Shown: positions 1 through 8,239, counted from the first letter of the stretch. The stretch is DNA of 64,000 nucleotides from an uncultured Eubacteriales bacterium (GCA_902775345.1 CACYLW010000005.1:1-64000), one strand, 5' to 3'. The notes: a model not told the origin generated them from the letters alone. Numbers and translations are program-made.

Positions 1-45
1 CCCATCGAGTGGGAGGAGGAAAATACCAATCCACAGCATCCTTAA
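1..45 (+). CDS. possible 3' end of an upstream gene (partial)
   Basis: Reading from base 1 gives 14 codons ending in TAA at 43-45, with an acidic composition (several Glu). The other two forward frames are also open over this stretch, so the frame cannot be decided. It lies just before the ribosome binding site region of the ThrH-like gene. Nothing can be said about function. Confidence 0.2.
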   Translation, partial: PIEWEEENTNPQHP

Positions 46-102
46 CAGCATAGCCTAAATCCTATGAAATGGCTATGACACAATAATACGAGGAGGAAAA
101 TA

Positions 103-702
103 ATGAACGTAGTATGCCTGGATATGGAAGGCGTGTTATATCCGGAGATATGGATCGCTTTCAGCGAAGAGAGCGGAATTCCTGAGCTCAAAAGAACGAC
201 AAGAGACGAACCTGATTATGACAAGCTGATGAAATGGAGGATCGGTCTCCTTAAGGAGCGCGGACTCAAGCTCAGGGACGTACAGAACACTATTGCAAAG
301 ATACATCCGCTTCCGGGCGCAAAGGAGTTTCTCGATGAGCTCCGCACTATTACACAGGTAATAATAGTAAGCGACACTTTCTCTCAGTTTGCTGAGCCTC
401 TCATGAGACAGCTCGATTGGCCTGCCATATTCTGCAACGAGCTTGTGATCGATGACGAAGGGTACATCTCTGATATCAGGATGCGCTGCGATCATACTAA
501 GCTTGCTACAGTCAGGGCGCTGCAGTCGATCGGCTACGATACCATAGCTGCCGGAGACAGCTATAACGACCTCGAGATGATAGAGGCAAGCAAGGCGGGA
601 TTCCTGTTCCGCACTACTGATCAGATAAGGAAGGATTATCCTCAGTACCACGCATTTACGGAATATGATGAATTTCTCGACGCGATCAAGGCAGCATTAT
701 AA
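103..702 (+). CDS. thrH: ThrH-type HAD phosphatase (phosphoserine phosphatase / homoserine phosphotransferase)
   Basis: A 199-residue HAD-superfamily enzyme. The first HAD motif is DMEGVL near residue 7: the usual second Asp is Glu, as in ThrH of Pseudomonas. The SDT motif and the C-terminal GDSYND motif are also present. ThrH releases phosphate from phosphoserine and can pass phosphate to homoserine, so a role in serine or threonine synthesis is likely; the length matches the family. The start is preceded by a strong AGGAGG. A hairpin follows the stop, so it may be transcribed alone or as the last gene of an upstream operon. ThrH activity rather than plain SerB is inferred from the Glu substitution and the EIWIAF segment shared with ThrH. 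Confidence 0.85.
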   Translation: MNVVCLDMEGVLYPEIWIAFSEESGIPELKRTTRDEPDYDKLMKWRIGLLKERGLKLRDVQNTIAKIHPLPGAKEFLDELRTITQVIIVSDTFSQFAEPLMRQLDWPAIFCNELVIDDEGYISDIRMRCDHTKLATVRALQSIGYDTIAAGDSYNDLEMIEASKAGFLFRTTDQIRKDYPQYHAFTEYDEFLDAIKAAL

Positions 703-727
703 AAATCCTATTAAATAAATAGGATTT
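703..727 (+). terminator. AT-rich hairpin after thrH-like gene
   Basis: A 10-bp perfect stem (703-712 with 718-727) and a 5-nt loop begin directly at the stop codon. The 3' arm ends in TTT, followed by mixed sequence rather than a clean T-run, so it is a plausible but weak intrinsic terminator. Confidence 0.5.
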
Positions 728-798
728 CTGCTTGCTTTTGGCTGTCCGGGGTTGTAGTATATGCGATGTAGAGAAATCGACGAAAGGAGTCTACTCAA

Positions 799-990
799 AT
801 GATTACAAAGGAAATGGTTATCGGAGACGTTATCAATGAGCATCCTGAACTGGTCCGCACTTTCTTTGCCAACGGCATGATGTGCATTGGCTGCCCGGCT
901 TCGCAGGGCGAGTCCATTGAGGCTGCGGCACAGGTACACGGACTTGATGCAGATCAGCTCGTTTCGGCTCTGAACGAAGCGCTTGCATAA
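799..990 (+). CDS. DUF1858 / hybrid-cluster-associated redox disulfide mini-protein
   Basis: A 63-residue protein that is essentially one DUF1858 domain. The core reads MMCIGCPASQGE and carries the CxxC pair typical of this family, followed by a helix rich in Ala. Such proteins often sit next to hybrid cluster protein or other redox enzymes and are thought to act in thiol/disulfide or metal-related chemistry; the real function is unknown. Here it stands alone between two terminators, with a GAAAGGAG ribosome binding site about 10 bases before ATG. No redox partner gene is adjacent. Confidence 0.85.
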   Translation: MITKEMVIGDVINEHPELVRTFFANGMMCIGCPASQGESIEAAAQVHGLDADQLVSALNEALA

Positions 991-1046
991 GCGGCAACAG
1001 GTCTGCAATAAGCATAAGTTTTTAAAAAATACAGACTTTTATTACA

Positions 1047-1075
1047 GTGACAAGGCATCTGCCTTGTCACTTTTT
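1047..1075 (+). terminator. intrinsic terminator after DUF1858 gene
   Basis: Perfect 11-bp stem (1047-1057 / 1060-1070), a 2-nt nominal loop (four or more in practice), followed by TTTTTC. Confidence 0.87.
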
Positions 1076-1138
1076 CTTAAATCGGATATTATAATAAAAT
1101 GAAATGAAATTTTATCGTTTCGGAAGGGACAACAGACG

Positions 1139-1900
1139 ATGTTTTATGAAGTAAGCAAAGAGGTATTTGACAAGCTGCCGAATTTCGTGGTCGGGGTAGT
1201 TGCCGTTACCGGAATAAACAATTCAAAGGAGTATCCGGCGATCGAGAAGATGCTCGAAGAGAATTCGAACGAGGTCATTCAGTACTTCGCCGAAACAGGC
1301 AATAAGGCAAAGAACGATCCATGTGTCGTTCCTTACCGCGAAGCCTTCCGCGCGCTGGGCATGAATCCGAACCGATATGCATGTGCCGCTGAAGCCTTGA
1401 TGGACCGTCTCGCTAAGGGAAAGGGACTTCCTTCGATAAACCCTGCGGTAGATCTCGGCAACGCGATCTCGCTGAAATACAAGCTGCCTATCGGTGCTCA
1501 CGACCTCTATACTTTCGTGCGTCCTGACGGCAAGGGCAGGGGCTGCGAAGATACCGGCCTCGAAGTAAGACCGGCGACAGCCGGGGACACTTTCAGACCG
1601 TTTGGCGCTGCAGAGGGCGAGTTCGATAATCCTGAACCCGGTGAGGTCGTATATGTTTCGGGCCATGAGGTAAGGACCCGCCGCTGGACATGGAGACAGA
1701 GCGAGGTCGGCAAGATGACAGAGAAGACTACGGGAGTCCTCTATCCTATAGACGGGTTTTCGGATCTGAACCTCGAAGAAGTAAAAAAGGCTATGAAGGA
1801 CTTTACAGAACTCGTTGCCAACTACTTTGCCCAGTCCGGCCGCAGCTGCACCGTCGCGACCGGGATAGTCGACAAGGATCACCCGAGATTTGAGTTTTAG
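1139..1900 (+). CDS. B3/B4 tRNA-binding domain protein
   Basis: 253 residues matching the stand-alone B3/B4 family (the editing-like domain of phenylalanyl-tRNA synthetase beta). Family-like stretches include PYREAFRALGMNP and the region around SINPAVDLGNAISLKYKLPIGAHD. Stand-alone members are suspected to act on mischarged aminoacyl-tRNA, but this has been little studied. GGAAGGG precedes the ATG. A TATAAT sequence at 1090-1095 suggests a promoter, though its -35 partner is poorly spaced. Cytidine deaminase follows 17 bases later, so the two are probably co-transcribed. Confidence 0.85.
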   Translation: MFYEVSKEVFDKLPNFVVGVVAVTGINNSKEYPAIEKMLEENSNEVIQYFAETGNKAKNDPCVVPYREAFRALGMNPNRYACAAEALMDRLAKGKGLPSINPAVDLGNAISLKYKLPIGAHDLYTFVRPDGKGRGCEDTGLEVRPATAGDTFRPFGAAEGEFDNPEPGEVVYVSGHEVRTRRWTWRQSEVGKMTEKTTGVLYPIDGFSDLNLEEVKKAMKDFTELVANYFAQSGRSCTVATGIVDKDHPRFEF

Positions 1901-1917
1901 TCTCAAGGGAGGCGCTC

Positions 1918-2355
1918 ATGTACGACAGGGATATAAGAAAAGATGGGGACATGAAGAAGCTTCTTATCGAAAAGGCGATCGGGAAGCTTCCGAACTCATA
2001 CGCGCCGTACTCACATTACAATGTAGCGGCAGCGGCTCTCTTCGATTCCGGTGAAATATATACCGGTGTCAATGTTGAGAGCGCTTCTCTCGGCATGACC
2101 ATCTGCGCCGAGAGGAACGCGATCTTTCACGCGGTAGCTGAGGGTGAGAGAAAGCTGATTGCAGTTGCTATCGTAGGCGGCACAGACGGAGAGCGCAGCA
2201 GCTACTGCGTACCGTGCGGCGCCTGCAGACAGGTTATGAGGGACTTTGGAGATAAGGACAAGATGATAGTTCTTTCCGCTAAAACGCCGGAGGATTATCA
2301 GGAAAACACTCTCGACGAGCTGCTTCCGTGCAGCTTTGGTCCTGAGAGTTTATAG
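1918..2355 (+). CDS. cdd: cytidine deaminase
   Basis: 145 residues of the homotetrameric, zinc-dependent cytidine deaminase family, which converts cytidine and deoxycytidine to uridine forms in pyrimidine salvage. The motif CAERNA supplies the zinc Cys and catalytic Glu, and PCGACRQ supplies the other two zinc Cys residues. GGGAGG lies 7 bases before the chosen ATG; a second in-frame ATG (1951, MKKLL) aligns better with typical family starts and cannot be excluded. The gene sits between the B3/B4 gene and a lipoprotein gene, very close to both. Confidence 0.95.
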   Translation: MYDRDIRKDGDMKKLLIEKAIGKLPNSYAPYSHYNVAAAALFDSGEIYTGVNVESASLGMTICAERNAIFHAVAEGERKLIAVAIVGGTDGERSSYCVPCGACRQVMRDFGDKDKMIVLSAKTPEDYQENTLDELLPCSFGPESL

Positions 2356-2380
2356 GTTATCGCCTCTGAAAGGAGAACTA

Positions 2381-2818
2381 ATGACAATTAGAAAGAGATT
2401 CGCGCTGATCGTTGCTGTTTTGGTGATGGCAATGCTGGCAATGAACGCGTGCAGCAAAAACACACTCGTTATGAACAGTGAATCTGAGAAGAGCATGACT
2501 GTCGAAGTGACTAAGGCAGCGAAAGGAGACTTTGCACTTACCGGAAGTCTGGAGGTCGCTGAAGGTGAGCAGGTAGTAATGACTCAGAACATGGAAAAAG
2601 GGGAGGTTCTGATCGAACTCTACGGCACACCGGCAGAACAGTCAGCCGAAGAGATGCCTGATATCGAAGGTGGAGAGCCTGTAATGAAACTCAATGCTGA
2701 CGGCGCAGGCTCCATGTCCGGAACACTTCCGGCAGGCAGTTACATGGTAAAAGCTACCGTTATTAAAAAGGCTACAGGCACTGTCCAGATCGATGTGACA
2801 GCAGCAGAGAGCAAGTAA
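2381..2818 (+). CDS. small lipoprotein of unknown function
   Basis: 145 residues. The start at 2381 is preferred over an upstream in-frame ATG because AGGAG lies just before it and the product then begins with a proper signal: charged MTIRKR, a hydrophobic stretch and a lipobox LAMNAC, giving a lipid-anchored Cys near residue 20. The mature part is beta-rich and Gly/Glu-rich with no motif I recognise. It lies between cdd and fruK, with 10 bases to fruK. A link to fructose uptake is possible only by position. Confidence 0.75.
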   Translation: MTIRKRFALIVAVLVMAMLAMNACSKNTLVMNSESEKSMTVEVTKAAKGDFALTGSLEVAEGEQVVMTQNMEKGEVLIELYGTPAEQSAEEMPDIEGGEPVMKLNADGAGSMSGTLPAGSYMVKATVIKKATGTVQIDVTAAESK

Positions 2819-2828
2819 GGAGGTTCAA

Positions 2829-3734
2829 ATGATCTACACAGTAACATTTAATCCTGCGATCGACTATATCGTAAGAATGGATAAGCCGCTTGATCCGGGA
2901 ATGACCAACAGGTCGGCATCCGAAGACTGCTTTTTCGGAGGAAAGGGCATCAACGTTTCCACTGTTCTCAAGAACCTCGGAATCGAAAATACAGCTCTGG
3001 GATTTGCTGCAGGCTTCACCGGAGAGGCGATCGTTGACAGCGTAAATAAGAAGGGTATAATCGCAGACTTCATCATGCTCGAGGAAGGCATCTCCAGGAT
3101 CAACGTTAAGATCAAGGGAGAAGAGGAGACTGAGATCAACGCCCAGGGTCCGAAGATCAGCGACGAGGCATATGATGAGCTGCTTCATAAGCTCGACAAA
3201 CTCGAGGAAGGAGACGTTCTTATCCTGGCAGGAAGCATTCCTAACTCACTTCCTAGCAATGTCTACGAGATCATTCTTGAAAGACTTTACGGAAAAGGCA
3301 TCATGTTCGTTGTGGATGCCACAAAGGATCTGCTCCTGAAAGTTCTTAAATACAATCCGTTCCTTATCAAACCGAACAATCATGAGCTCGGCGAAATGTT
3401 TGGAGTCGTACTTAAAACAGACGACGAGATCGAAGAATACGCCAGAAAGCTTCAGGAAATGGGCGCAAGGAATGTACTTATCTCAATGGCTAAGGACGGC
3501 GCCATGCTCATTACCGAAGACGGCCAGAGATTCCGCGTAGGAGTTCCTAAAGGGAAAGTAAAGAACTCCGTAGGCGCCGGCGATTCAATGGTGGCAGGCT
3601 TTGTTGCAGGCTACATGAAGAGCCATGATTATCGCGTTGCTCTCAACATGGGAACAGCAGCAGGAAGTGCGACAGCTTTCTCTGATGATCTCGCTACAGG
3701 AGAGCTTATAAACAGTATTTTCGAAACTCTGTGA
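2829..3734 (+). CDS. fruK: 1-phosphofructokinase
   Basis: 301 residues of the PfkB (ribokinase-like) family. The N-terminus MIYTVTFNPAIDY, the GGKGINVS motif near residue 40 and the C-terminal GAGDSMVAGF catalytic motif (Asp base) identify a fructose-1-phosphate kinase. It phosphorylates the fructose-1-phosphate made by the PTS to fructose-1,6-bisphosphate. Its partner fruA is 81 bases downstream. The usual DeoR-type fruR regulator gene is not in the window. Confidence 0.95.
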   Translation: MIYTVTFNPAIDYIVRMDKPLDPGMTNRSASEDCFFGGKGINVSTVLKNLGIENTALGFAAGFTGEAIVDSVNKKGIIADFIMLEEGISRINVKIKGEEETEINAQGPKISDEAYDELLHKLDKLEEGDVLILAGSIPNSLPSNVYEIILERLYGKGIMFVVDATKDLLLKVLKYNPFLIKPNNHELGEMFGVVLKTDDEIEEYARKLQEMGARNVLISMAKDGAMLITEDGQRFRVGVPKGKVKNSVGAGDSMVAGFVAGYMKSHDYRVALNMGTAAGSATAFSDDLATGELINSIFETL

Positions 3735-3736
3735 GC

Positions 3737-3797
3737 GTGCGCCATGCAGTTTCGTAAATAATATATGGTATGGGGGTTATCTTTATAGCATGCGCAC
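3737..3797 (+). promoter_or_regulatory. imperfect inverted repeat between fruK and fruA
   Basis: GTGCGCCATGC at 3737-3747 is complementary to GCATGCGCAC at 3788-3797 with one bulged base. The arms enclose about 40 AU-rich bases and end just before the fruA ribosome binding site (GAAAGGG). In mRNA this could form a stem between the two genes; it could also be an operator. No T-tract follows, so it is not a terminator. Confidence 0.35.
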
Positions 3798-3815
3798 AGC
3801 GCAGAAAGGGAAAAA

Positions 3816-5744
3816 ATGAAAATAACCGATTTACTTAAGAAGGAAGGAGTCCTGCTGAATCAGAATCCGGCTGATAAAGACGCCGCGATCGACATTCTGG
3901 TAGGTCTCCACGACAAGGTAGGCAACCTTAATGACAAGGCTGGCTACAAGAAGGCTATCGAAGCCAGAGAGGCTCAGGGCTCCACCGCTGTAGGCATGGG
4001 CATTGCTGTTCCTCATGCAAAGACTGATGCTGCAAAGCAGCCTGGTCTCGTTGCAATGACAGTACCTGGCGGCGTCGACTACGGATGCATCGACGGTACA
4101 GACAGCAATCTGTTCTTCATGATCGCAGCACCTGCCGGAGCTGCAGACACTCACCTTGAAGTACTGGCAAATCTCATGACAATGCTCATGGATCCGGACT
4201 TCGCAAGTGCACTCGTAGGCGCTAAGACAGTAGATGAGTTCTTAAGCCTGATCGATGACAAGGAAGCTGATCGTTTTGGCAAGGAAGAAGCAGCGCCTGC
4301 AGCAGCTGCAGCAGCGGCTCCTTCAAAGGGAACAAAGGTCGTCGGAGTCACAGCATGCCCGACAGGTATTGCGCACACCTACATGGCAGCTGAAGCTCTT
4401 GAGCAGACAGGAACTAAAAAAGGCGTTGGTGTCAAGATCGAGACTCAGGGATCAGGCGGTGCCAAGAATGTACTCACTGCAGACGATATCAAGGAAGCTG
4501 ACGTTGTAATCATCGCAGCTGACAAGAACGTTGATCTTGGACGTTTCAATGGAAAGAAGCTCATCAAGGCATCAACAGCTGACGCTATCCACCGCTCAGA
4601 AGGCCTCATCGACCGTGCTATAGCAGGAGATGCTCCTGTATATCAGCACTCAGGCGCTGTAGCAGAAAGTGATTCAGACGGTGGCGAAAGTGTAGGAAGG
4701 TTTATCTACAAGAGCCTTATGGATGGCGTTTCGCACATGCTTCCATTCGTTATCGGCGGAGGTATCATGATCGCAATAGCGTTCCTCCTGGACGATTACT
4801 CGATAGATCCGAGCAACTTCGGTTCTAACACTCCAGTCGCTGCATGGTTCAAGTCCATCGGAGGCACAGCATTCGGCTTCATGCTTCCGATTCTTGCAGG
4901 ATTCATCGCACGCAGTATCGCGGACCGTCCTGCTCTCGTAGTCGGCTTCGTAGGCGGCGCTCTCGCTGCATCGGGTTCCACATTCGCCTCGCCTGGCGGC
5001 GGTGTCCCATCCGCATTCCTCGGTGCTCTGGTTGCAGGCTTTGCAGCAGGATTCATCGTCAAAGGCATGCAGAAAGTCTGTGATAAGCTTCCTGCGTCAT
5101 TGGAAGGAATCAAGCCGGTACTCATATATCCGTTGTGCGGAACACTGATAATCGGTGTGCTGATGTGCCTGATCAACCCTATTGTTGGTGCACTTAACAG
5201 CTGGATCTCAAACGTTCTTATGGGAATGAGCTCGGGCTCCAGTGTTGTTCTGGGACTTATCCTCGGAGCCATGATGGCTACGGACATGGGTGGTCCTCTC
5301 AACAAGGCTGCATATGTATTCGGTACAGCAGCGCTCGCTAACCAGAACGAGATCGGCTATATGATCATGGCTGCAGTAATGGTCGGTGGTATGGTTCCGC
5401 CTATCGCGATCGCTATTTCCACAATGGTATCCAAGAAGAAATATACAGAAGCCGAAAGAAAGACCGGACCTGCAAACATCGTCATGGGACTCAGCTTCAT
5501 CACAGAGGGTGCTATCCCGTTCGCAGCTGCAGACCCGCTGCACGTTATCCCTGCTCTTATGGTCGGTTCCGGAATCGCCGGAGCACTCTCGATGGCATTC
5601 AAGTGCACGCTCATGGCACCTCACGGAGGAATCTTCGTATTCCCTGTAGTAGGCAACGTAGCTATGTATCTCGTAGCACTTATTGTCGGATCGGTAGTTG
5701 GAGCTCTGTTGCTCGGAGTACTCAAGAAGAACGTCGAGGAATAG
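3816..5744 (+). CDS. fruA: fructose-specific PTS transporter, EIIABC fusion
   Basis: 642 residues with the A-B-C domain order of Gram-positive FruA. EIIA (about 1-145) has the phosphorylated His67 in GIAVPHAK. An Ala-rich linker leads to EIIB (about 175-270), with the phospho-Cys in TACPTGIAHTYMA. EIIC (about 295-640) has around ten membrane segments and the motif MGGPLNKAAY. The protein imports fructose and releases fructose-1-phosphate inside the cell, the substrate of the neighbouring FruK. A terminator shared with rpsI follows. Confidence 0.97.
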   Translation: MKITDLLKKEGVLLNQNPADKDAAIDILVGLHDKVGNLNDKAGYKKAIEAREAQGSTAVGMGIAVPHAKTDAAKQPGLVAMTVPGGVDYGCIDGTDSNLFFMIAAPAGAADTHLEVLANLMTMLMDPDFASALVGAKTVDEFLSLIDDKEADRFGKEEAAPAAAAAAAPSKGTKVVGVTACPTGIAHTYMAAEALEQTGTKKGVGVKIETQGSGGAKNVLTADDIKEADVVIIAADKNVDLGRFNGKKLIKASTADAIHRSEGLIDRAIAGDAPVYQHSGAVAESDSDGGESVGRFIYKSLMDGVSHMLPFVIGGGIMIAIAFLLDDYSIDPSNFGSNTPVAAWFKSIGGTAFGFMLPILAGFIARSIADRPALVVGFVGGALAASGSTFASPGGGVPSAFLGALVAGFAAGFIVKGMQKVCDKLPASLEGIKPVLIYPLCGTLIIGVLMCLINPIVGALNSWISNVLMGMSSGSSVVLGLILGAMMATDMGGPLNKAAYVFGTAALANQNEIGYMIMAAVMVGGMVPPIAIAISTMVSKKKYTEAERKTGPANIVMGLSFITEGAIPFAAADPLHVIPALMVGSGIAGALSMAFKCTLMAPHGGIFVFPVVGNVAMYLVALIVGSVVGALLLGVLKKNVEE

Positions 5745-5780
5745 AATTTGACAGAAAAGTTCAGATGATTCTGACAATGA

Positions 5781-5809
5781 AAAAAGGAGTTCGTAATGAA
5801 CTCCTTTTT
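5781..5809. terminator. bidirectional terminator between fruA and rpsI
   Basis: 12-bp perfect stem (5781-5792 / 5798-5809) with a 5-nt loop. A-run and T-run form the outer stem ends, so it can stop transcription from both the plus-strand fru genes and the minus-strand ribosomal protein operon. Confidence 0.87.
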
Positions 5810-5837
5810 GTTTGGCTCGTTTTGTACGGGCAAGCGA

Positions 5838-6236
5838 TTATCTCTTGGAGAACTGGCTTGCTCTTCTCGCCTTTTTGAGACCCGGCTTTTTACGCTCTTT
5901 CATTCTTGGGTCTCTTGTCAGGAAACCTGCTGCCTTGAGGGCTGGTCTGTAAGCCTCTTCATCAACTTCGCAGAGTGCTCTTGCGATGCCGTGTCTGAGT
6001 GCTCCTGCCTGGCCTGTGAAACCGCCGCCGTTTACAGTAGCGATAACATCGAAGCTGCCGAGTGTTCCTGTAAGTTCGAGAGGTCTTCTGACTTCATTCT
6101 TAACGATATCTTTCTCGCCGAAGTAAGTATCGATGTCTCTCTTGTTGATGATGATGTTGCCTGCTCCAGGAAGAAGTCTAACTCTGGCTACGGATGACTT
6201 TCTTCTGCCTGTTGCCTGATACATAGTCTTTGCCAT
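5838..6236 (-). CDS. rpsI: 30S ribosomal protein S9
   Basis: 132 residues with the complete S9 signature: [14 protein letters not shown] at the N-terminus, [19 protein letters not shown] in the middle and the basic tail ending in SKR, which reaches the decoding site. It lies 16 bases after rplM on the minus strand, the standard rplM-rpsI pair. A GAAAGGAGGAG ribosome binding site precedes the start. Confidence 0.99.
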   Translation of the reverse strand: MAKTMYQATGRRKSSVARVRLLPGAGNIIINKRDIDTYFGEKDIVKNEVRRPLELTGTLGSFDVIATVNGGGFTGQAGALRHGIARALCEVDEEAYRPALKAAGFLTRDPRMKERKKPGLKKARRASQFSKR

Positions 6237-6252
6237 TGTTTACTCCTCCTTT

Positions 6253-6681
6253 CTACCAAGTCCATACTTCAGGCTTCTGAGCTGCATGTGGATGCTCAGG
6301 TCCTGCGTATACTTTGAGCTTCTTGAACATCTGGCGTCCGAGTCTGCCCTTTGGCATCATTCCGCGAACAGCGTGGAGGATGATCTCCTCAGGCTTTGTC
6401 GCTCTCATTTCGCCGAGGCTTGTCTCTCTGAGACCGCCCGGATAACCGGTGTGTCTCTTGTAGATCTTATCGGATTCCTTCTTGCCGCTGACTGCAACCT
6501 TCTCAGCATTGATCACGATGACGTAGTCGCCTGTGTCGATGTGCGGTGTGTAAGTCGGCTTTTTCTTTCCTCTCAGGAGCATTGCTGCTTCTACAGCGAG
6601 CTTACCGAGAGTCTGTCCTTCTGCATCGATAACGTACCACTTGCGGTCGATATCGGATGGCTTAGCGATGTAAGACTTCAT
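6253..6681 (-). CDS. rplM: 50S ribosomal protein L13
   Basis: 142 residues, full length for bacterial L13, with typical segments [26 protein letters not shown] and [14 protein letters not shown]. An early-assembly large-subunit protein. It is the first gene of the rplM-rpsI operon, behind a long structured leader and a consensus promoter, which suggests autogenous control. AAAGGA precedes the start. Confidence 0.99.
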   Translation of the reverse strand: MKSYIAKPSDIDRKWYVIDAEGQTLGKLAVEAAMLLRGKKKPTYTPHIDTGDYVIVINAEKVAVSGKKESDKIYKRHTGYPGGLRETSLGEMRATKPEEIILHAVRGMMPKGRLGRQMFKKLKVYAGPEHPHAAQKPEVWTW

Positions 6682-6913
6682 CTTGATTCCTTTCTACCTA
6701 CTGGGATCTGCCTATGTGCTTTGCGTCTGTTTTACGGTACGACTGCCTTATTGCAGATCTTTTTTCGGTTCGCCTACTGGGAGAGACCTGTCCGCGCATT
6801 CGCGGCCCGTCTTTCTGTTTCGGCATGACTAGTAAAATAATTTATTAGTGCTTCGGCTGCCGGCCTGTTTGCCTGCCTAAGCTCGCGCCGCTGAACGCAT
6901 CCAGCGCACACGC
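6682..6913 (-). promoter_or_regulatory. structured 5' leader of rplM-rpsI (candidate L13 autoregulatory leader)
   Basis: About 230 untranslated nucleotides separate the promoter from rplM. On the plus strand one sees a GC-rich hairpin CCGCG/CGCGG (6792-6796 / 6801-6805), a 7-bp stem GATCTGC/GCAGATC (6705-6711 / 6753-6759), and an exact 10-nt repeat CCTACTGGGA at 6697-6706 and 6773-6782, one copy beside the ribosome binding site. L13 leaders are known in Bacillota; whether this one belongs to a described class cannot be judged by eye. Confidence 0.6.
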
Positions 6914-6919
6914 TCGATT

Positions 6920-6948
6920 AGTATAAGCGGTCAAAGCCTTGAAGTCAA
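6920..6948 (-). promoter_or_regulatory. sigma-A promoter of rplM-rpsI
   Basis: On the minus strand TTGACT (-35, 6943-6948) and TATACT (-10, 6920-6925) are separated by exactly 17 bases. Start of transcription is expected near 6913. The -35 overlaps the -35 of the divergent EamA promoter. Confidence 0.8.
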
Positions 6949-6967
6949 GCATTTTTCTATGTAAAAT
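6939..6967 (+). promoter_or_regulatory. promoter of the EamA gene, likely giving a leaderless mRNA
   Basis: TTGAAG (6939-6944), 17 bases, TAAAAT (6962-6967). The expected start of transcription, 6-7 bases after the -10, coincides with the ATG at 6974. No Shine-Dalgarno sequence is present upstream of that ATG. Confidence 0.55.
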
Positions 6968-6973
6968 CGACGC

Positions 6974-7867
6974 ATGAGCGATAAAAATAAAGGGAATCTA
7001 ATACTGCTCCTGACGGCCATACTCTGGGGAACAGGCTTCATATCACAGAAGCTCGGCAACAGGGTGATGCCGCCGATGACATTCAACGCGGTAAGACAGC
7101 TTATGGCGGCCCTTGTGCTGACTCCGGTCGCAATGCGCGGACTCAGGGCAAGCGGCTATCTCTCACCGAAAATCAGTACACGGGAACAGATCGACTACAG
7201 AAAAAAGAGACTGCTGAAAGCCGGCGCGCTGTGCGGGCTTTTCATGCTGATAGGAACAGCGACCCAGCAGATAGGTCTTCTTACGGTAAGCGCGGGCAAA
7301 TCAGGATTCATTTCTTCGATCTACATAGTGTTTACGCCGCTCTTCAGTGTCATCGCAGGAAGCAAGGTCAGGAGGCGCACAGTGCTGTGCATAGCGCTGG
7401 CGATGTTTGGCTTTGCGGTGATGAGCCTTAAGGGAGGTCTCGGTGGAGCTACTCAGGGTGACTGGCTGACTCTCGTGAGCGCTGCCGGATTTGCCGCTCA
7501 GATAGTTGCGGTAAACTGCTTCGTAGACAGGGACAACGCGATACTCATATCCCAGGCGCAGTTCTTTTTCTGCGGCGCGGCAGGCCTCGTGATAGCCCTG
7601 ATCGCTGAGGGACCGACCCTTGCCGCGGTACTTGCCGGAGTTCCCGTGCTTCTTTACCAGACATTCGTGCCGACTGCAGGCGGATACACTCTTCAGATAA
7701 TCGGACAGAAGTATACGGACTCTTCAACGGCGGCTCTCATCATGAGCCTCGAGGCCGTATTTGCAATGATATTCGGCGCGTTGTTCCTGCATGAGATGAT
7801 GAGCCTAAGGGAAATGGCCGGAGCCGCCATCATTTTCGGGGCAACGATACTCGGGCAGAGAGACTGA
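6974..7867 (+). CDS. EamA/DMT-superfamily transporter
   Basis: 297 residues with about ten hydrophobic segments and two EamA repeats; the N-terminal ILWGTGFISQKLG segment is typical of drug/metabolite exporters of this superfamily. Substrate unknown. A short loop of basic residues follows the third segment. The gene diverges from rplM and has no ribosome binding site before its ATG. It is followed by a terminator shared with the minus-strand genes downstream, so it is probably monocistronic. Confidence 0.88.
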   Translation: MSDKNKGNLILLLTAILWGTGFISQKLGNRVMPPMTFNAVRQLMAALVLTPVAMRGLRASGYLSPKISTREQIDYRKKRLLKAGALCGLFMLIGTATQQIGLLTVSAGKSGFISSIYIVFTPLFSVIAGSKVRRRTVLCIALAMFGFAVMSLKGGLGGATQGDWLTLVSAAGFAAQIVAVNCFVDRDNAILISQAQFFFCGAAGLVIALIAEGPTLAAVLAGVPVLLYQTFVPTAGGYTLQIIGQKYTDSSTAALIMSLEAVFAMIFGALFLHEMMSLREMAGAAIIFGATILGQRD

Positions 7868-7900
7868 TCAAGCCTGCCGGGATCCTTTTTACGCAATACA

Positions 7901-7927
7901 AAAGGCAGCCTTTTTAAAGGCTGCCTT
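7901..7927. terminator. bidirectional terminator between EamA gene and the minus-strand pair
   Basis: Palindrome with arms 7904-7913 and 7916-7925 (GGCAGCC core), flanked by A-run and T-run; a few central T/A bases form the loop. Suited to terminate from both sides. Confidence 0.8.
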
Positions 7928-7939
7928 ACCTGTTTCTTA

Positions 7940-8239
7940 TCAGATGCTGTGGTTTTCTTTCTGCTGCTTCTTGTAATTATACCCTCCGTATGTGATAAGT
8001 CCGTCATCCAGAAGGTCTGTGATTATTTCCTGCGCCAGAACCTGATAATTGTATGAGTGCTTATAGGATTCGACTCTTTTGCGCAGAGCCTCGTTTATAC
8101 TGTCCATGTCAGCGACCTTGAAACGGTAAAGGTTGTGCCCCTTATATCCGAGCGAGCCTTCACCGTTAGGAGGATAATCGTACTGCATCGTGAGGACCTG
8201 AGCGAGCCCGTTTCTGATTTCTTCTATACTAGCGTTCAT
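7940..8239 (-). CDS. hypothetical protein
   Basis: 99 residues, no family recognised. It is soluble and mixed-charge, with Tyr-rich segments (for instance MQYDYPPNGEG and YGGYNYKK) and no signal peptide or membrane segment. GGGAGG before the start supports translation. It follows the amidohydrolase gene by 18 bases on the same strand and is probably co-transcribed with it. No function can be proposed. Confidence 0.7.
   Translation of the reverse strand: MNASIEEIRNGLAQVLTMQYDYPPNGEGSLGYKGHNLYRFKVADMDSINEALRKRVESYKHSYNYQVLAQEIITDLLDDGLITYGGYNYKKQQKENHSI

Noticed and set aside
5796-6828. Plus-strand ORFs of 133 and 180 codons over the rplM-rpsI region
   Set aside because: They are antisense shadows of the well-conserved L13 and S9 genes.
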